Source of the DNA: Pseudooceanicola aestuarii
GTDB taxonomy: Bacteria; Pseudomonadota; Alphaproteobacteria; Rhodobacterales; Rhodobacteraceae
Assembly (NCBI RefSeq): GCF_010614805.1
Contig: NZ_JAAFZC010000001.1
Coordinates: 1,094,001 to 1,158,000, forward strand
Length of the DNA stretch: 64,000 bases
Direction: 5' to 3'
Position numbers and translations under genes: made by a program. A model generated the notes under the pieces. The model saw nothing but the letters and a program-made list of their open reading frames with translations, did not search any database and was not told where the DNA came from. Below are positions 9,325 through 18,798 of the stretch, one piece after another; position 1 is the stretch's first letter, and each line of letters begins with the position of its first letter.

Positions 9325-10395
9325 ATGATAGAACGCATATCGATCTTGGACGAATTGAATGACCGCTCCCGCGAGGTGTTTCGCCGGGTTGTCGAAGGCT
9401 ACATCGACAACGGGGAGCCGGTCGGCTCCCGCACGTTGACCCGCCTGATGAGCGAGAAGGTCAGCGCCGCCACGGTGCGCAACGTGATGCAGGATCTGGA
9501 ATTCCTGGGCCTGCTGGAAAGTCCGCATATCTCCGCCGGGCGGGTGCCGACGCAGCAAGGGCTGCGCATGTTCGTGGACGGGTTTCTTGAGGTCGGGGAT
9601 CTGGATATCTCAGACCGGGCCAAGCTGGACGCGACGCTGGGCAATCAGGGCGATATCGGCGGAATGCTGGACCGGATCGGCGCCGCGCTGTCGGGGGCGA
9701 CGCAGGGGGCATCGCTGGTTCTGGCGCCGAAACACGAAGCACCGATCAAGCATATCGAATTTGTTTCGCTGGCGCATGACCGGGCGCTGGTGGTTCTGGT
9801 GTTCGGCGATGGCCATGTGGAGAACCGGATCTTCAACCCGCCGCCTGGCCAGACGCCCAGTTCGATGCGGGAGGCGGCGAATTTCCTGAATGCCATCATC
9901 GAGGGCCGCACCCTGGGGGAGGCCCGCCACGCCGTCGCGGAGGAGATCACCCGCCGCCGTCAGGAAATCGACGCGCTGGCGCAGACGTTGGTGGAAAGCG
10001 GGCTGGCCGTCTGGGACGCCGAGGACACGACCCAGCATGAGCGGCTGATCGTGCGTGGCCGGGCCAACCTGTTGGGCGAAGGCGCGCCCGAGGAAGACCT
10101 GGAACGGATCCGCAGCCTGTTCGACGACCTGGAGCGCAAGCGGGATATCGCCGAGTTCCTGGATCTGGCCGAGGATGGCGAGGGGGTGCGTATTTTCATT
10201 GGCTCCGAGAACAAACTTTTTTCACTTTCGGGTTCCTCTTTGGTGGTCTCTCCATATATGAACGCAGACCGAAAGATCATCGGCGCGGTAGGCGTTATCG
10301 GGCCCACGCGGCTTAACTACGGACGCATCGTGCCGATCGTGGATTACACAGCGCAGCTGGTCGGGCGGATGATCTCGAACCGGCAACAGAGGTGA
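9325..10395 (+). CDS. hrcA: Heat-inducible transcription repressor HrcA
   Basis: HrcA represses class I heat-shock operons by binding CIRCE and is tuned by GroEL. The N-terminal winged-helix region runs from about residue 5 to 80 (NDRSREVFRRVVEGYIDNG, SAATVRNVMQDLEFLGLL, SPHISAGRVPTQQGLR). The C-terminal GAF-like dimerization domain ends in VGVIGPTRLNYGRIVPIV. The start is taken as ATG 9325 (MIERIS); another ATG at 9301 is in frame but has no visible ribosome site. The protein has 356 residues. grpE starts 3 bp after the stop, so the two form an operon. No CIRCE inverted repeat is visible upstream, so HrcA targets are probably elsewhere. Confidence 0.96.
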   Translation: MIERISILDELNDRSREVFRRVVEGYIDNGEPVGSRTLTRLMSEKVSAATVRNVMQDLEFLGLLESPHISAGRVPTQQGLRMFVDGFLEVGDLDISDRAKLDATLGNQGDIGGMLDRIGAALSGATQGASLVLAPKHEAPIKHIEFVSLAHDRALVVLVFGDGHVENRIFNPPPGQTPSSMREAANFLNAIIEGRTLGEARHAVAEEITRRRQEIDALAQTLVESGLAVWDAEDTTQHERLIVRGRANLLGEGAPEEDLERIRSLFDDLERKRDIAEFLDLAEDGEGVRIFIGSENKLFSLSGSSLVVSPYMNADRKIIGAVGVIGPTRLNYGRIVPIVDYTAQLVGRMISNRQQR

Positions 10396-10398
10396 GCG

Positions 10399-10956
10399 AT
10401 GGCTGAGCCGAAGGACGAACAGTTTCTGGACGATATCGATTCCATCGAAGAGGAATCCCTCCGTCTTGAGGAAGAAGAAAACGACGAAGACGCGATCGAG
10501 CTGGACGCATTGCGGGCCGAACGGGACGAGCTGAAAGACAAGTTCATGCGCGCCCTGGCCGATGCCGAGAACTCCCGCAAGCGCGCGGACAAGCAGCGCC
10601 GCGAGGCAGAACAATACGGCGGGTCCAAACTGGCCCGTGATCTGCTGCCCGTCTATGACAACCTGCGCCGCGCGCTGGATGCGGCTGGCGAGAAGGGGGT
10701 TGAGGACGCGCCGCTGCTGGAAGGGGTGGAACTGACCTTGCGCGACCTGGTCAACACGTTCCAGCGCCACGGCATCGAACCCGTTTCGCCGCAGGTGGGT
10801 GACAAGTTCGATCCCAACATGCACGAAGCCATGTTCGAGGCCCCCGTGCCCGGCACCAAGGCCGGGGAGATCATCCAGGTCTCGGCCGAGGGCTTCATGC
10901 TGAGCGACCGGCTGCTGCGCCCCGCGCAGGTCGGCGTGTCGTCCAACCAGGGCTGA
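10399..10956 (+). CDS. grpE: Co-chaperone GrpE (DnaK nucleotide-exchange factor)
   Basis: GrpE releases ADP from DnaK. It has 185 residues: an acidic N-terminal tail rich in glutamate, and a long coiled coil (LRAERDELKDKFMRALADAEN, RKRADKQRREAE). The C-terminal beta-domain has the signature DKFDPNMHEAMFE and QVSAEGFMLSDRLLRPAQVGV. It follows hrcA by 3 bp. dnaK/dnaJ are not in the window. A hairpin terminator lies just after, shared with convergent mutS. Confidence 0.96.
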   Translation: MAEPKDEQFLDDIDSIEEESLRLEEEENDEDAIELDALRAERDELKDKFMRALADAENSRKRADKQRREAEQYGGSKLARDLLPVYDNLRRALDAAGEKGVEDAPLLEGVELTLRDLVNTFQRHGIEPVSPQVGDKFDPNMHEAMFEAPVPGTKAGEIIQVSAEGFMLSDRLLRPAQVGVSSNQG

Positions 10957-10997
10957 TCGCCGCGCCGCTGCGGCGGCTGGACCTCCGACCCGGATAC

Positions 10998-11035
10998 AGA
11001 GGCGTTGCAATCAGCCCGATTGCGACGCCTCTTTC
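10998..11035. terminator. Terminator hairpin between grpE and mutS
   Basis: The arms 10998-11012 and 11018-11032 form a stem of 15 pairs including one G-T wobble, around the loop AGCCC. On the + strand only a short CTTT follows, so it is a moderate intrinsic terminator for grpE. It also covers the last codon and stop of mutS. Confidence 0.6.
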
Positions 11036-13668
11036 AGTTTGTAGAGCATATCCAGTGCGTCGCGCGGCGACAGGTCGTCGGGGTGCAGATTGGCCAGCAG
11101 CTCTGCCAGCGCATCGGGCAGTGCGGCGGTCTGCGGCGACTGTGGCTGCGGCGGAGGCGCGGCGGCGAACAGCGGCAGATCGTCGATCACGGCCTTGGGC
11201 CCGCCCCCGGTGCGGGCGTTTTCCTCCAGTGAGGCCAGAACATCGCGGGCGCGGGCTACCACGCTGTCCGGCAGCCCGGCCAGCCGCGCGACCTGCACGC
11301 CATAGCTGCGATCGGCGGCGCCGGCTCGCACCTCGTGCAGGAAGATCACGTCGCCCTCGTGCTCCCGCACGGCAACGGTGGCATTGTCCACGCCCTCCAG
11401 CCGCTTCGCCAGTTCGGTCATTTCGTGATAATGGGTGGCGAACAGGGCGCGGGCGCGGTTGACGCCGTGCAGATGCTCCAGCGTGGCCCAGGCGATGGAC
11501 AGCCCGTCATAGGTGGCCGTACCGCGCCCGATCTCGTCCAGGATGACCAACGCGCGGTCGTCGGCCTGATTCAGGATCGCGGCGGTTTCCACCATCTCCA
11601 CCATGAAGGTGGACCGCCCCCGCGCCAGATCGTCCGACGCACCGACGCGGCTGAACACCTGAGAGACCATGCCAATCCGCGCGCGGCGGGCGGGGACGTG
11701 GCTGCCCATCTGCGCCAGCAGGACGATGAGCGCGTTCTGTCGCAGGAAGGTGGATTTACCGGCCATGTTCGGCCCGGTCAGCAGCCAGATCGCCGCGCCG
11801 TCCCCTGTTGCGTTGAGGGTGCAATCATTGGCGATAAAGGGCGCGCCGTCGCGGCGCAGCGCCTGTTCGACGACCGGGTGGCGGCCGCCCTCGATTTCCA
11901 GTGCGCGGGAGGTGTCGACCAACGGTCGGGTCCAATTCTCTGCCCGCGACAGGTCGGCCAGCGCAATTGCCAGATCCCATTCCGCCAGCGCCCGCGCCGT
12001 GCCCGCGATCTGCGGCGCTGCGTCGATCACCGCGTGGGAGAGTTCGGCAAACAGGCGTAATTCGATCCCCTGGGCCTGTCCGGCGGCATTCAGGATGCGG
12101 GTTTCCAGCTCCGACAGGTCGGGGGTGGTGAACCGCAGCTGGTTGGCGGTGGTCTGGCGATGTTTGAACCGTTCGGACAGGGGCGGTTGCAGCATCTTGT
12201 CGGCATGGGTGGCCGTGACTTCGATGAAATAGCCCAGCACGTTGTTATGCTTGATCTTCAGGGCGGAAATGCCTGTCTCTGCCGCGTAGTCGGCCTGCAT
12301 CGTGGCGATGATGCCGCGCCCCTCGTCGCGCAGCTTGCGCGCCTCGTCCAGTTCCGCGTCATGGCCCGGCGCGATGAACCCGCCGTCTCGCGCCAGCAGC
12401 GGCGGTTCGGCGACCAGCGCCTGGTCCAGCAGGTCCAGCAGGTCATCGTGTCCGCCCAGATCATCGGCGGCCCGCAGCAGAAGCGGGGGAAGCTCGGCCT
12501 CCGTGCAGCGATCGCGGATCGCCTGCGCCTGCGCCAGCCCGTTGCGGATCGCAGCCAGATCGCGCGGCCCCGCACGGTCCAGTGCCAACCGTGACAGCGC
12601 CCGGTCCAGGTCGGGCGCCCGGCGCAAAAGATCACGGATGTCGCCGGCAAAGCGGGTCTGGGCCACGGCGAAATCGACGCAGGCCAGACGGTCCTCCACC
12701 ACGTCCGCGCTGCGCGAGGGGGAAGACAGCCGCCGTTCCAGCAGCCGCGCACCGCCCGCCGTCACCGTCCGGTCGATCGCCGCCAGTAGCGATCCGGCGC
12801 GCCCGCCGGACAGGGCCTGCGTCACCTCCAGATTGCGGCGGGTGGCGGTGTCGATCTGCACGATCGCCTCGCCCTGTTCGCGCTGAGGCGGACGCAGCAG
12901 GGGCAATTTCCCCTTCTGTGTGATCTCCAGGTAATCGACGATGGCCCCCATTGCCGCGATCTCGGCCCGGCCGAAGCTGCCGAACGCGTCCAGCGTGCCG
13001 ACGCGAAACAGATCGCACAGCTTGACCTCCGCGCCGGTACTGTCGAAACTGGCGCGGGACAGAGGGGTCAGCGGCAGGCGCAGATCCTCGGCCACGGGAC
13101 GCAGGTCGGGTTCGGCGCTGTCGGGGATCAGCAGTTCGGCCGGGGTCAGCCGCGCCAGTTCGGGGCCCAGCCGCACCTGCGGCAGGGGCATCACGTGAAA
13201 CGCCCCGGTGGAGATATCGACCCAGGCCAGCGCATGGGTGTCGCGCACGGTGGCAAAGGCGGCCAGGTAATTGTGGCGCCGGGCCTCCAGCAGGGAATCC
13301 TCGGTCAGGGTGCCGGGGGTGACCAGGCGGACGACATCGCGCCGCACCACGGATTTGGATCCGCGTTTCCTGGCTTCGGCCGGGTCTTCCATCTGTTCGC
13401 AGACGGCCACACGAAACCCCTTGCGGATCAGGGTCAGCAGGTAGTTTTCCGCCGAATGCACCGGCACGCCGCACATGGGGATATCCTCCCCCAGATGTTT
13501 GCCGCGTTTTGTCAGCGCGATGTCCAGCGCGGCGGCGGCGGCGGTCGCGTCGTCAAAGAACATCTCGTAGAAATCGCCCATCCGGTAGAACAGCAGCGCG
13601 TCGGGATATTGCGCCTTGATCTCCAGGAATTGCGCCATCATGGGCGTGACATTGGCGGCTTTGTTCAC
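11011..13668 (-). CDS. mutS: DNA mismatch repair protein MutS
   Basis: MutS recognises mismatches and starts methyl-directed repair with MutL. The start is taken as GTG 13668 ([14 protein letters not shown]), preceded by a GGGGGA ribosome site; the frame stays open to 13821 but that part overlaps the maeB start and lacks family similarity. This gives 885 residues. Seen in order are the mismatch-binding GDFYEMFF, the connector/core with [12 protein letters not shown], the ATPase Walker [15 protein letters not shown] and Walker B/signature [13 protein letters not shown] proline-rich linker and a C-terminal tetramerization helix ([10 protein letters not shown]) close the protein. It is divergent from maeB and convergent with grpE. 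Confidence 0.96.
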   Translation of the reverse strand: MNKAANVTPMMAQFLEIKAQYPDALLFYRMGDFYEMFFDDATAAAAALDIALTKRGKHLGEDIPMCGVPVHSAENYLLTLIRKGFRVAVCEQMEDPAEARKRGSKSVVRRDVVRLVTPGTLTEDSLLEARRHNYLAAFATVRDTHALAWVDISTGAFHVMPLPQVRLGPELARLTPAELLIPDSAEPDLRPVAEDLRLPLTPLSRASFDSTGAEVKLCDLFRVGTLDAFGSFGRAEIAAMGAIVDYLEITQKGKLPLLRPPQREQGEAIVQIDTATRRNLEVTQALSGGRAGSLLAAIDRTVTAGGARLLERRLSSPSRSADVVEDRLACVDFAVAQTRFAGDIRDLLRRAPDLDRALSRLALDRAGPRDLAAIRNGLAQAQAIRDRCTEAELPPLLLRAADDLGGHDDLLDLLDQALVAEPPLLARDGGFIAPGHDAELDEARKLRDEGRGIIATMQADYAAETGISALKIKHNNVLGYFIEVTATHADKMLQPPLSERFKHRQTTANQLRFTTPDLSELETRILNAAGQAQGIELRLFAELSHAVIDAAPQIAGTARALAEWDLAIALADLSRAENWTRPLVDTSRALEIEGGRHPVVEQALRRDGAPFIANDCTLNATGDGAAIWLLTGPNMAGKSTFLRQNALIVLLAQMGSHVPARRARIGMVSQVFSRVGASDDLARGRSTFMVEMVETAAILNQADDRALVILDEIGRGTATYDGLSIAWATLEHLHGVNRARALFATHYHEMTELAKRLEGVDNATVAVREHEGDVIFLHEVRAGAADRSYGVQVARLAGLPDSVVARARDVLASLEENARTGGGPKAVIDDLPLFAAAPPPQPQSPQTAALPDALAELLANLHPDDLSPRDALDMLYKLKEASQSG

Positions 13669-13801
13669 TGTGGTCCCCCGTGAAATTACCGGCGCCACGG
13701 TACAAATCCCCGCCGCCGGGCGAAAGCCGAAACCGCCACGAGCGGTTGAGCGGCGGCACCGCCCCGTGTAAGAGCAGAAAGCCTTTGGAGGAGTGCAGCG
13801 C

Positions 13802-16057
13802 ATGAGCAGGATCAAGATCAACCCGGAAGACGCCCTGGCCTTTCACCTGGAGCCGACGCCCGGCAAGTTCGAGATCAGCGCCACGGTCCCGATGACCACG
13901 CAGCGCGACCTGAGCCTGGCCTATTCTCCCGGTGTCGCCGTGCCCTGCGAGGCGATCCACCAAAGTCCCGAGACGGCCTATGATTACACCAACAAGGGCA
14001 ACCTGGTCGCCGTGATCTCCAACGGGACGGCGGTGCTGGGGCTGGGCAATCTGGGCGCGTTGGCCTCCAAGCCGGTGATGGAGGGCAAGGCGGTGCTGTT
14101 CAAGCGCTTTGCCGACGTGAATTCCATCGACATCGAGCTGGACACCGAAAACGTGGACGAGATCGTCCAGGCGGTAAAGTTGATGGGCCCGACCTTCGGC
14201 GGCATCAACCTTGAGGATATCAAGGCGCCCGAATGCTTCATGATCGAGCAGCGCCTGAAGGAAGAGATGGATATCCCCGTCTTCCACGACGATCAGCACG
14301 GCACCGCCGTGATCTGTGCCGCCGGTCTGATCAACGCGCTGCACCTGTCAGGCAAGAAGATCGAAGACGTGCGCATCGTCCTGAATGGGGCGGGTGCTGC
14401 CGGCATCGCCTGTCTGGAACTGCTGAAATCCATGGGCGCGCGGCATGAAAACTGCATCATGTGCGACACCAAGGGCGTCATCTACCAGGGCCGGACCGAG
14501 GGGATGAACCAGTGGAAATCGGCTCATGCGGTGAAGACGGACCTGCGTAGCCTGGCCGATGCGATGAACGGCGCGGACGTGTTCCTGGGCGTGTCGGCCA
14601 AGGGGGCCGTGACGCAGGAGATGGTGATCTCCATGGCGCCGGATCCGGTGATCTTTGCCATGGCGAACCCCGATCCCGAGATCACGCCCGAAGACGCCCA
14701 TGCGGTGCGCGAGGACGCGATCGTTGCCACGGGCCGCAGCGATTACCCCAACCAGGTGAACAACGTTCTGGGCTTTCCCTACCTGTTCCGGGGTGCGCTG
14801 GACATCAACGCGCGCGCCATCAACGACGAGATGAAGATCGCCTGTGCCGAGGCCCTGGCCAAGCTGGCACGCGAAGACGTCCCGGACGAGGTCGCCATGG
14901 CCTATGGCCGGGCGCTGACCTTTGGCCGGGACTATATCATCCCCACGCCGTTCGATCCGCGCCTGATCTTCCGCATCCCGCCTGCCGTGGCACGCGCGGG
15001 CATGGACACCGGTGCCGCACGGCGGCCCATCGTGGACATGGATGCCTACGAGCTGAGCCTGAAGACCCGCATGGATCCGACCGCCAGCATCCTGCGCGGC
15101 ATTCATGCCCGCGCCCGTAACGCCCAGGCCCGCATGATCTTTGCCGAGGGTGACGACCCCCGCGTCCTGCGCGCCGCCGTGCTGTACCAGCGTGGCGGGC
15201 TGGGGGAGGCGCTGGTCGTCGGCCGAGAGCAGGACGTTCGGGAAAAGCTGGAAACCGCCGGCATGGGTGACGCCTTCAAGGAACTGAAGATCGTCAACGC
15301 CGCCAACACCGGCAATCTGGAACTGTACAAGAGCTTTCTCTACGACCGGCTGCAACGGCGCGGCCACGACCAGGTGGATATCCACCGCCTGGCGGCGCGG
15401 GATCGCCACGTCTTTTCCGCACTGATGCTGGCCCATGGCCATGGCGATGCGATGATCACCGGCGTGACGCGAAAATCGGCCCATGTGATGGAGCTGATCA
15501 ACCATGTCTTCGACGCCGATGCCGAACATGGCGCCGTGGGGGTCACTGCGCTGATCCACAAGGGGCGTATTGTTTTTGTCGCCGATACGCTGGTGCATGA
15601 ATGGCCGGACGAATACGATCTGGCCACCATCGCCGAACGTTCTGCCGAGGTGGTGCGCGACTTCGGGCTGGAACCGCGCGTCGCCTTCGTGTCCTTCTCC
15701 ACCTTCGGCTATCCGGTGTCGGAGCGCGCGACCAAGATGCACGTCGCCCCGCGCGTACTGAAGGAACGGGGGGTCGATTTCGAATACGAGGGGGAGATGA
15801 CGGTAGATGTGGCCCTGAACGCCAAGTCGCGGGCTGCCTATCCCTTTGCCCGGCTGACGGACAATGCCAACGTGCTGGTGGTGCCGGCGCGGCATTCGGC
15901 GAGCATCTCGGTCAAGTTGATGCAGGAGATGGCGGGCGCCACCGTGGTCGGCCCGATCCTGTCCGGCGTGGACCAGCCGATCCAGGTCTGTTCCACCACG
16001 TCCACCGTCAACGACATCCTGAACATGGCCGTGCTGGCCGCCTGCAAGGTGAAGTGA
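13802..16057 (+). CDS. maeB: NADP-dependent malic enzyme with C-terminal phosphotransacetylase-like domain (MaeB type)
   Basis: The enzyme decarboxylates malate to pyruvate with NADP. Residues 1 to about 430 are the malic enzyme part ([45 protein letters not shown](P)-binding [16 protein letters not shown]). Residues about 440 to 751 resemble phosphate acetyl/butyryltransferase ([32 protein letters not shown]) and are generally thought to be regulatory. The start ATG 13802 has GGAGGAG eight bases upstream; a GTG at 13793 is inside that site. The 751-residue hybrid is standard in alphaproteobacteria. The ribokinase-like gene starts 4 bp after the stop, so they are likely one transcript. Confidence 0.96.
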   Translation: MSRIKINPEDALAFHLEPTPGKFEISATVPMTTQRDLSLAYSPGVAVPCEAIHQSPETAYDYTNKGNLVAVISNGTAVLGLGNLGALASKPVMEGKAVLFKRFADVNSIDIELDTENVDEIVQAVKLMGPTFGGINLEDIKAPECFMIEQRLKEEMDIPVFHDDQHGTAVICAAGLINALHLSGKKIEDVRIVLNGAGAAGIACLELLKSMGARHENCIMCDTKGVIYQGRTEGMNQWKSAHAVKTDLRSLADAMNGADVFLGVSAKGAVTQEMVISMAPDPVIFAMANPDPEITPEDAHAVREDAIVATGRSDYPNQVNNVLGFPYLFRGALDINARAINDEMKIACAEALAKLAREDVPDEVAMAYGRALTFGRDYIIPTPFDPRLIFRIPPAVARAGMDTGAARRPIVDMDAYELSLKTRMDPTASILRGIHARARNAQARMIFAEGDDPRVLRAAVLYQRGGLGEALVVGREQDVREKLETAGMGDAFKELKIVNAANTGNLELYKSFLYDRLQRRGHDQVDIHRLAARDRHVFSALMLAHGHGDAMITGVTRKSAHVMELINHVFDADAEHGAVGVTALIHKGRIVFVADTLVHEWPDEYDLATIAERSAEVVRDFGLEPRVAFVSFSTFGYPVSERATKMHVAPRVLKERGVDFEYEGEMTVDVALNAKSRAAYPFARLTDNANVLVVPARHSASISVKLMQEMAGATVVGPILSGVDQPIQVCSTTSTVNDILNMAVLAACKVK

Positions 16058-16061
16058 TCCG

Positions 16062-16919
16062 ATGACGATCTGGAACCTCGGCTCGGTCAATGCCGATCTG
16101 GTCTATCGTCTGCCGCATCTGCCGGTGGCCGGAGAGACGCTGACCGCCACCGGGTTTGCCCAGGGGCTGGGCGGCAAGGGCGCCAACATGTCCGTCGCCG
16201 CCGCCCGAGCGGGATCAATGGTGCAGCAGATCGGCGCCGTCGGTCAGGATGGCATCTGGATGCGCGACCGGCTGGCGGATTACGGCGTCGGCGTGGACCA
16301 TATCGCCGTTCTGGACGGTCCGTCGGGACAGGCGATCATCGCGGTGGACGATGCGGGCGAGAACCAGATCATCATCCTGGGAGGTGCCAACCGGCAGATC
16401 GACGATGCAATGGTTGCCGCCGCGCTGGACGCGGCCCGGCCGGGGGACATCGCCATCACCCAGAACGAGACAACGGGCCAGCAGGCCTTTGCCCGCCTGG
16501 TCCGCGCCCGCGGGTTGCGCCTGGCCTATGCCGCCGCCCCGTTCGAGGCCACGGCCGTTGCCGCAATGCTCGATCACCTGGACCTGCTGGTCATGAACCA
16601 GGTGGAGGCCGACCAGCTGACTCGTGCCACCGGCACCGCGCCCGAGGCGCTGCCAGTGGCCGATGTGGTGATCACCCGTGGCGGCGCTGGCTGCCGCTGG
16701 ATTGCCACCGGCCCCGGCACCACCCGTGACGTCGCCGCACCGCGCGTGACCCCGGTGGATACCACCGGCGCGGGCGACACGTTCACCGGCTATCTGGTGG
16801 CCGGGCTGGATCAGGGGCTGGCTATGGCGGACGCGCTGGACCTGGCGCAGCGGGCCGCCGCACTGATGGTCACGCGCCACGGCACCGCCGACGTGATCCC
16901 CAGGCGCGACGAGGTCTAG
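16062..16919 (+). CDS. PfkB-family carbohydrate kinase, ribokinase-like
   Basis: This 285-residue protein has the PfkB fold: an N-terminal substrate segment (LGSVNADLVYRLPHLPVAGE), the GGKGANMSVAAAR motif, and the catalytic C-terminal signature DTTGAGDTFTGYLVAG with the base aspartate and anion hole. It most resembles ribokinase, but the substrate cannot be fixed from the sequence; fructose- or nucleoside-type specificity is possible. It is probably co-transcribed with maeB. Its stop overlaps the stop of convergent msrA by 4 bp (CTAG). Confidence 0.88.
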   Translation: MTIWNLGSVNADLVYRLPHLPVAGETLTATGFAQGLGGKGANMSVAAARAGSMVQQIGAVGQDGIWMRDRLADYGVGVDHIAVLDGPSGQAIIAVDDAGENQIIILGGANRQIDDAMVAAALDAARPGDIAITQNETTGQQAFARLVRARGLRLAYAAAPFEATAVAAMLDHLDLLVMNQVEADQLTRATGTAPEALPVADVVITRGGAGCRWIATGPGTTRDVAAPRVTPVDTTGAGDTFTGYLVAGLDQGLAMADALDLAQRAAALMVTRHGTADVIPRRDEV

Positions 16920-17590
16920 CCACCCACCCCGGGAAAGGCCGCGTCGCCCCAGAGCTGCCGCAGCCGCGCGTCGCGCTGGCAGGCGTCGCGATACAGCTCA
17001 TAGGCCTTTTCCTTTCGCCGGGGGCCGAACCGGGTCAGGATCAGATCCTGACTCTTGTAGTAATCCTGATGATAGGCCTCTGCATCGTAGAATGGTCCCT
17101 GGTCCAGCAGCGGCACGACGATCGGATCGGTGATACCGCGCGACGTCAGCTCCTGCGCCGCGTCGTCCAGGACAGCTTGGGCGGTGGCACGCTCTGCCGC
17201 GTTGGCGACAAAGATCGCGGGGCGGTAGCTGTTGCCGCGGTCGCAGAACTGCCCGCCGTCATCTACGGCGTCGATGGAATGCACCAGCCGGTCATACAAT
17301 GTCTCACGTGAAACACGATCGGGATCGAATGTGATGCGCACTGCCTCGTAATGGCCGGTGCCGCCGCCGGTGACCTGCTTGTAGCTGGGATTTTTCACAT
17401 CCCCGCCAGTAAAGCCTGATACGGCTTCGGTCACGCCGGGGATCTTCTCGAAATCCGCTTCGACGCACCAGAAACAGCCGCCAGCGACGATGATCTCCTC
17501 GGTCGGGGCGGCCTGGACGGGGGTCAGGGGCAGGGCGGTCGCGGCCAGCAGGGTCAGGGCGCGCAGGGGAAAACTGGGTGATCTGGGCAT
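16916..17590 (-). CDS. msrA: Exported peptide-methionine (S)-S-oxide reductase MsrA
   Basis: MsrA reduces methionine-S-sulfoxide. The catalytic motif GGCFWC lies at about residues 37-42, followed by FEKIPGV, GGGTGHYEAV and VDDGGQFCDRG, which are MsrA hallmarks. The N-terminus (RSPSFPLRALTLLAATALPLTPVQA) is a signal peptide with a likely cut after VQA, so this copy should act in the periplasm. The start has GGAGG upstream. The VSRET codons near residue 94 are encoded by a near-perfect parS site. It is convergent with the PfkB kinase and divergent from the structured RNA upstream of the aminotransferase. Confidence 0.95.
   Translation of the reverse strand: MPRSPSFPLRALTLLAATALPLTPVQAAPTEEIIVAGGCFWCVEADFEKIPGVTEAVSGFTGGDVKNPSYKQVTGGGTGHYEAVRITFDPDRVSRETLYDRLVHSIDAVDDGGQFCDRGNSYRPAIFVANAAERATAQAVLDDAAQELTSRGITDPIVVPLLDQGPFYDAEAYHQDYYKSQDLILTRFGPRRKEKAYELYRDACQRDARLRQLWGDAAFPGVGG
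17300..17315. promoter_or_regulatory. parS: Probable third parS site (one mismatch) inside msrA
   Basis: TGTCTCACGTGAAACA differs from the two perfect sites only at position 4 (C for T). It is 13 kb from site 2. One-mismatch sites are commonly bound by ParB in other bacteria, so function is plausible but unproven. Confidence 0.65.
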
Positions 17591-17713
17591 GGGAACCTCC
17601 GTTTGTATCGCGGCCAGCCTGACGGGGCAGGGGCGCCGGCGATAGCCCTCTCACGGCTTGGTGACGTCCGGTGAGGGAGGGGGGCGAAAATTTTTTGCAG
17701 AAGAGAAAAATAA

Positions 17714-17853
17714 TTGAAACTCCCGCTCCCGGCTTACGTGTCTATGGCCGAGAACCGCATGGGTGAGTGCGGGGTGCGACCCGTATTCACCACCCTCGTT
17801 CCATTGGTTTTCAATCAGATAACTGCCGGGGCGTATTCCGCCTCGGCTTTTTT
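17714..17853 (+). ncRNA. Structured RNA candidate: 6S-like RNA or leader/riboswitch upstream of the aminotransferase gene
   Basis: Three nested helices can be drawn by eye. P1 pairs 17724-17733 with 17825-17833 (9 bp, one bulged T). P2 pairs GAGAACC 17750-17756 with GGTTTTC 17806-17812. P3 is a 12-bp hairpin, 17762-17773 with 17780-17791, loop GTGCGA. Between P1 and P2 lies a large open bubble (16 and 12 nt). The 3' arm of P1 is also the 5' arm of an intrinsic terminator ending in T6. The rod with a central bubble and the apical GGTGAG...TTCACC pairing recall 6S RNA. The terminator/P1 competition 37 nt before a start codon equally suits an attenuator. A possible -35 TTGAAA lies at 17714-17719, but no clear -10 was found. 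No family could be confirmed without a covariance search. Confidence 0.55.
17825..17853 (+). terminator. Intrinsic terminator before the class IV aminotransferase gene
   Basis: GCCGGGGCG (17825-17833) pairs with CGCCTCGGC (17839-17847; one G-T wobble) around loop TATTC, followed by six T. It either ends a small RNA or acts as an attenuator for the gene starting at 17890. Confidence 0.8.
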
Positions 17854-17889
17854 CGTGCAAACCTGCTTCGGTTCAAGAGTGGAGAATGT

Positions 17890-18798
17890 ATGACCGAACA
17901 GACGACCCATGACGCCGATCATGACCCCCGCAACGATCATCTGATGTTCTGGCTGAACGGCAAGGTGGTCGCCGCGCAGGACGCCAAGGTCAGCATCTAT
18001 GACAGCGGCTTCATGCTGGGCGACGGGATCTGGGAGGGGCTGCGGCTGTACAACGGGCGCTGGGCCTTCGTCGATGCGCATCTGGACCGGCTGTTCGAGG
18101 CAGCGCTGGCCATCGACCTGGACATCGGCATCGACCGTGCCGGCCTGAAAGCCGCGCTGGAGGCGGTGCGCCAGGCAAATGGCATGGAAACGGATGCCCA
18201 TGCCCGGCTGATGGTCACGCGCGGGGTCAAGTCCCGGCCGTTCCAGCATCCGTCGCTGTCCCGTTCGGGGCCGACGGTGGCGATCATCGCGGAACATTCC
18301 GTTCCGCGCGTCGGGCGGCCGATCCGGCTGGCCACGGTGCCGCATCAACGCGGGCTGCCGATGACCCAGGATCCCAAGCTGAACTCCCATTCCAAGTTGA
18401 ACTGCATTCTGGCCTGTATCGCCGCCGAAAAGGCAGGTGCCGACGAGGCGCTGATGCTGGATGTCCATGGCTTCGTGAACACGACCAACGCCTGCAACTT
18501 CTTCATCGTCCGCAAGGGCGCGGTTTGGACCTCTACCGGGGATTACTGCATGAACGGGATCACCCGGGGGCATGTGATCGACCTGTGTCGGCGGAACGAC
18601 ATTCCGGTGTTCGAGCGGAACTTCTCTCTCGTGGAGTGCTACGGCGCGGAGGAGGCCTTTCTGACCGGGACGTTCGGCGCGCAGACGCCGGTGGGGGAAA
18701 TCGACGGTCGGGTGATCGGCGACGGCACCTTGGGTCCGGTGACGGCCCGCCTGCGAGAGCTGTACAAGGCGCGCGTCATGCAGGAGGTCGGGGCATGA
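17890..18798 (+). CDS. PLP-dependent class IV aminotransferase (branched-chain/D-amino-acid/ADC-lyase superfamily)
   Basis: The 302 residues show the fold-type IV features GFMLGDGIWEGLRLYNGRW near residue 42 and a PLP-lysine candidate in NSHSKLNCILACIAA near residue 170. The frame is open from 17767, but ATG 17890 with GGAGA at 17881-17885 gives the family N-terminus. The position that is usually a glutamate touching the PLP nitrogen (VxEGxxxN) reads FVNTTNACNFF here, so that residue appears to be Thr. Substrate is unknown; it should not be equated with IlvE without testing. The stop overlaps the next gene's ATG (ATGA), so the pair is translationally coupled. A structured RNA and terminator precede it. 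Confidence 0.85.
   Translation: MTEQTTHDADHDPRNDHLMFWLNGKVVAAQDAKVSIYDSGFMLGDGIWEGLRLYNGRWAFVDAHLDRLFEAALAIDLDIGIDRAGLKAALEAVRQANGMETDAHARLMVTRGVKSRPFQHPSLSRSGPTVAIIAEHSVPRVGRPIRLATVPHQRGLPMTQDPKLNSHSKLNCILACIAAEKAGADEALMLDVHGFVNTTNACNFFIVRKGAVWTSTGDYCMNGITRGHVIDLCRRNDIPVFERNFSLVECYGAEEAFLTGTFGAQTPVGEIDGRVIGDGTLGPVTARLRELYKARVMQEVGA

Noticed and set aside
13193..13200. TCACGTGAAAC partial match to parS inside mutS
   Set aside because: Only the right half matches; the left arm differs at several positions, and the codons fit MutS (AFHVMPL).
14348..16090. 580-residue minus-strand ORF opposite maeB
   Set aside because: High-GC shadow frame of a clear malic enzyme; composition (His/Gly/Arg-rich) is typical of antisense artefacts.
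17860..17890. tRNA-like GGTTCAAGAG upstream of the aminotransferase
   Set aside because: No acceptor stem or anticodon arm could be paired around it.
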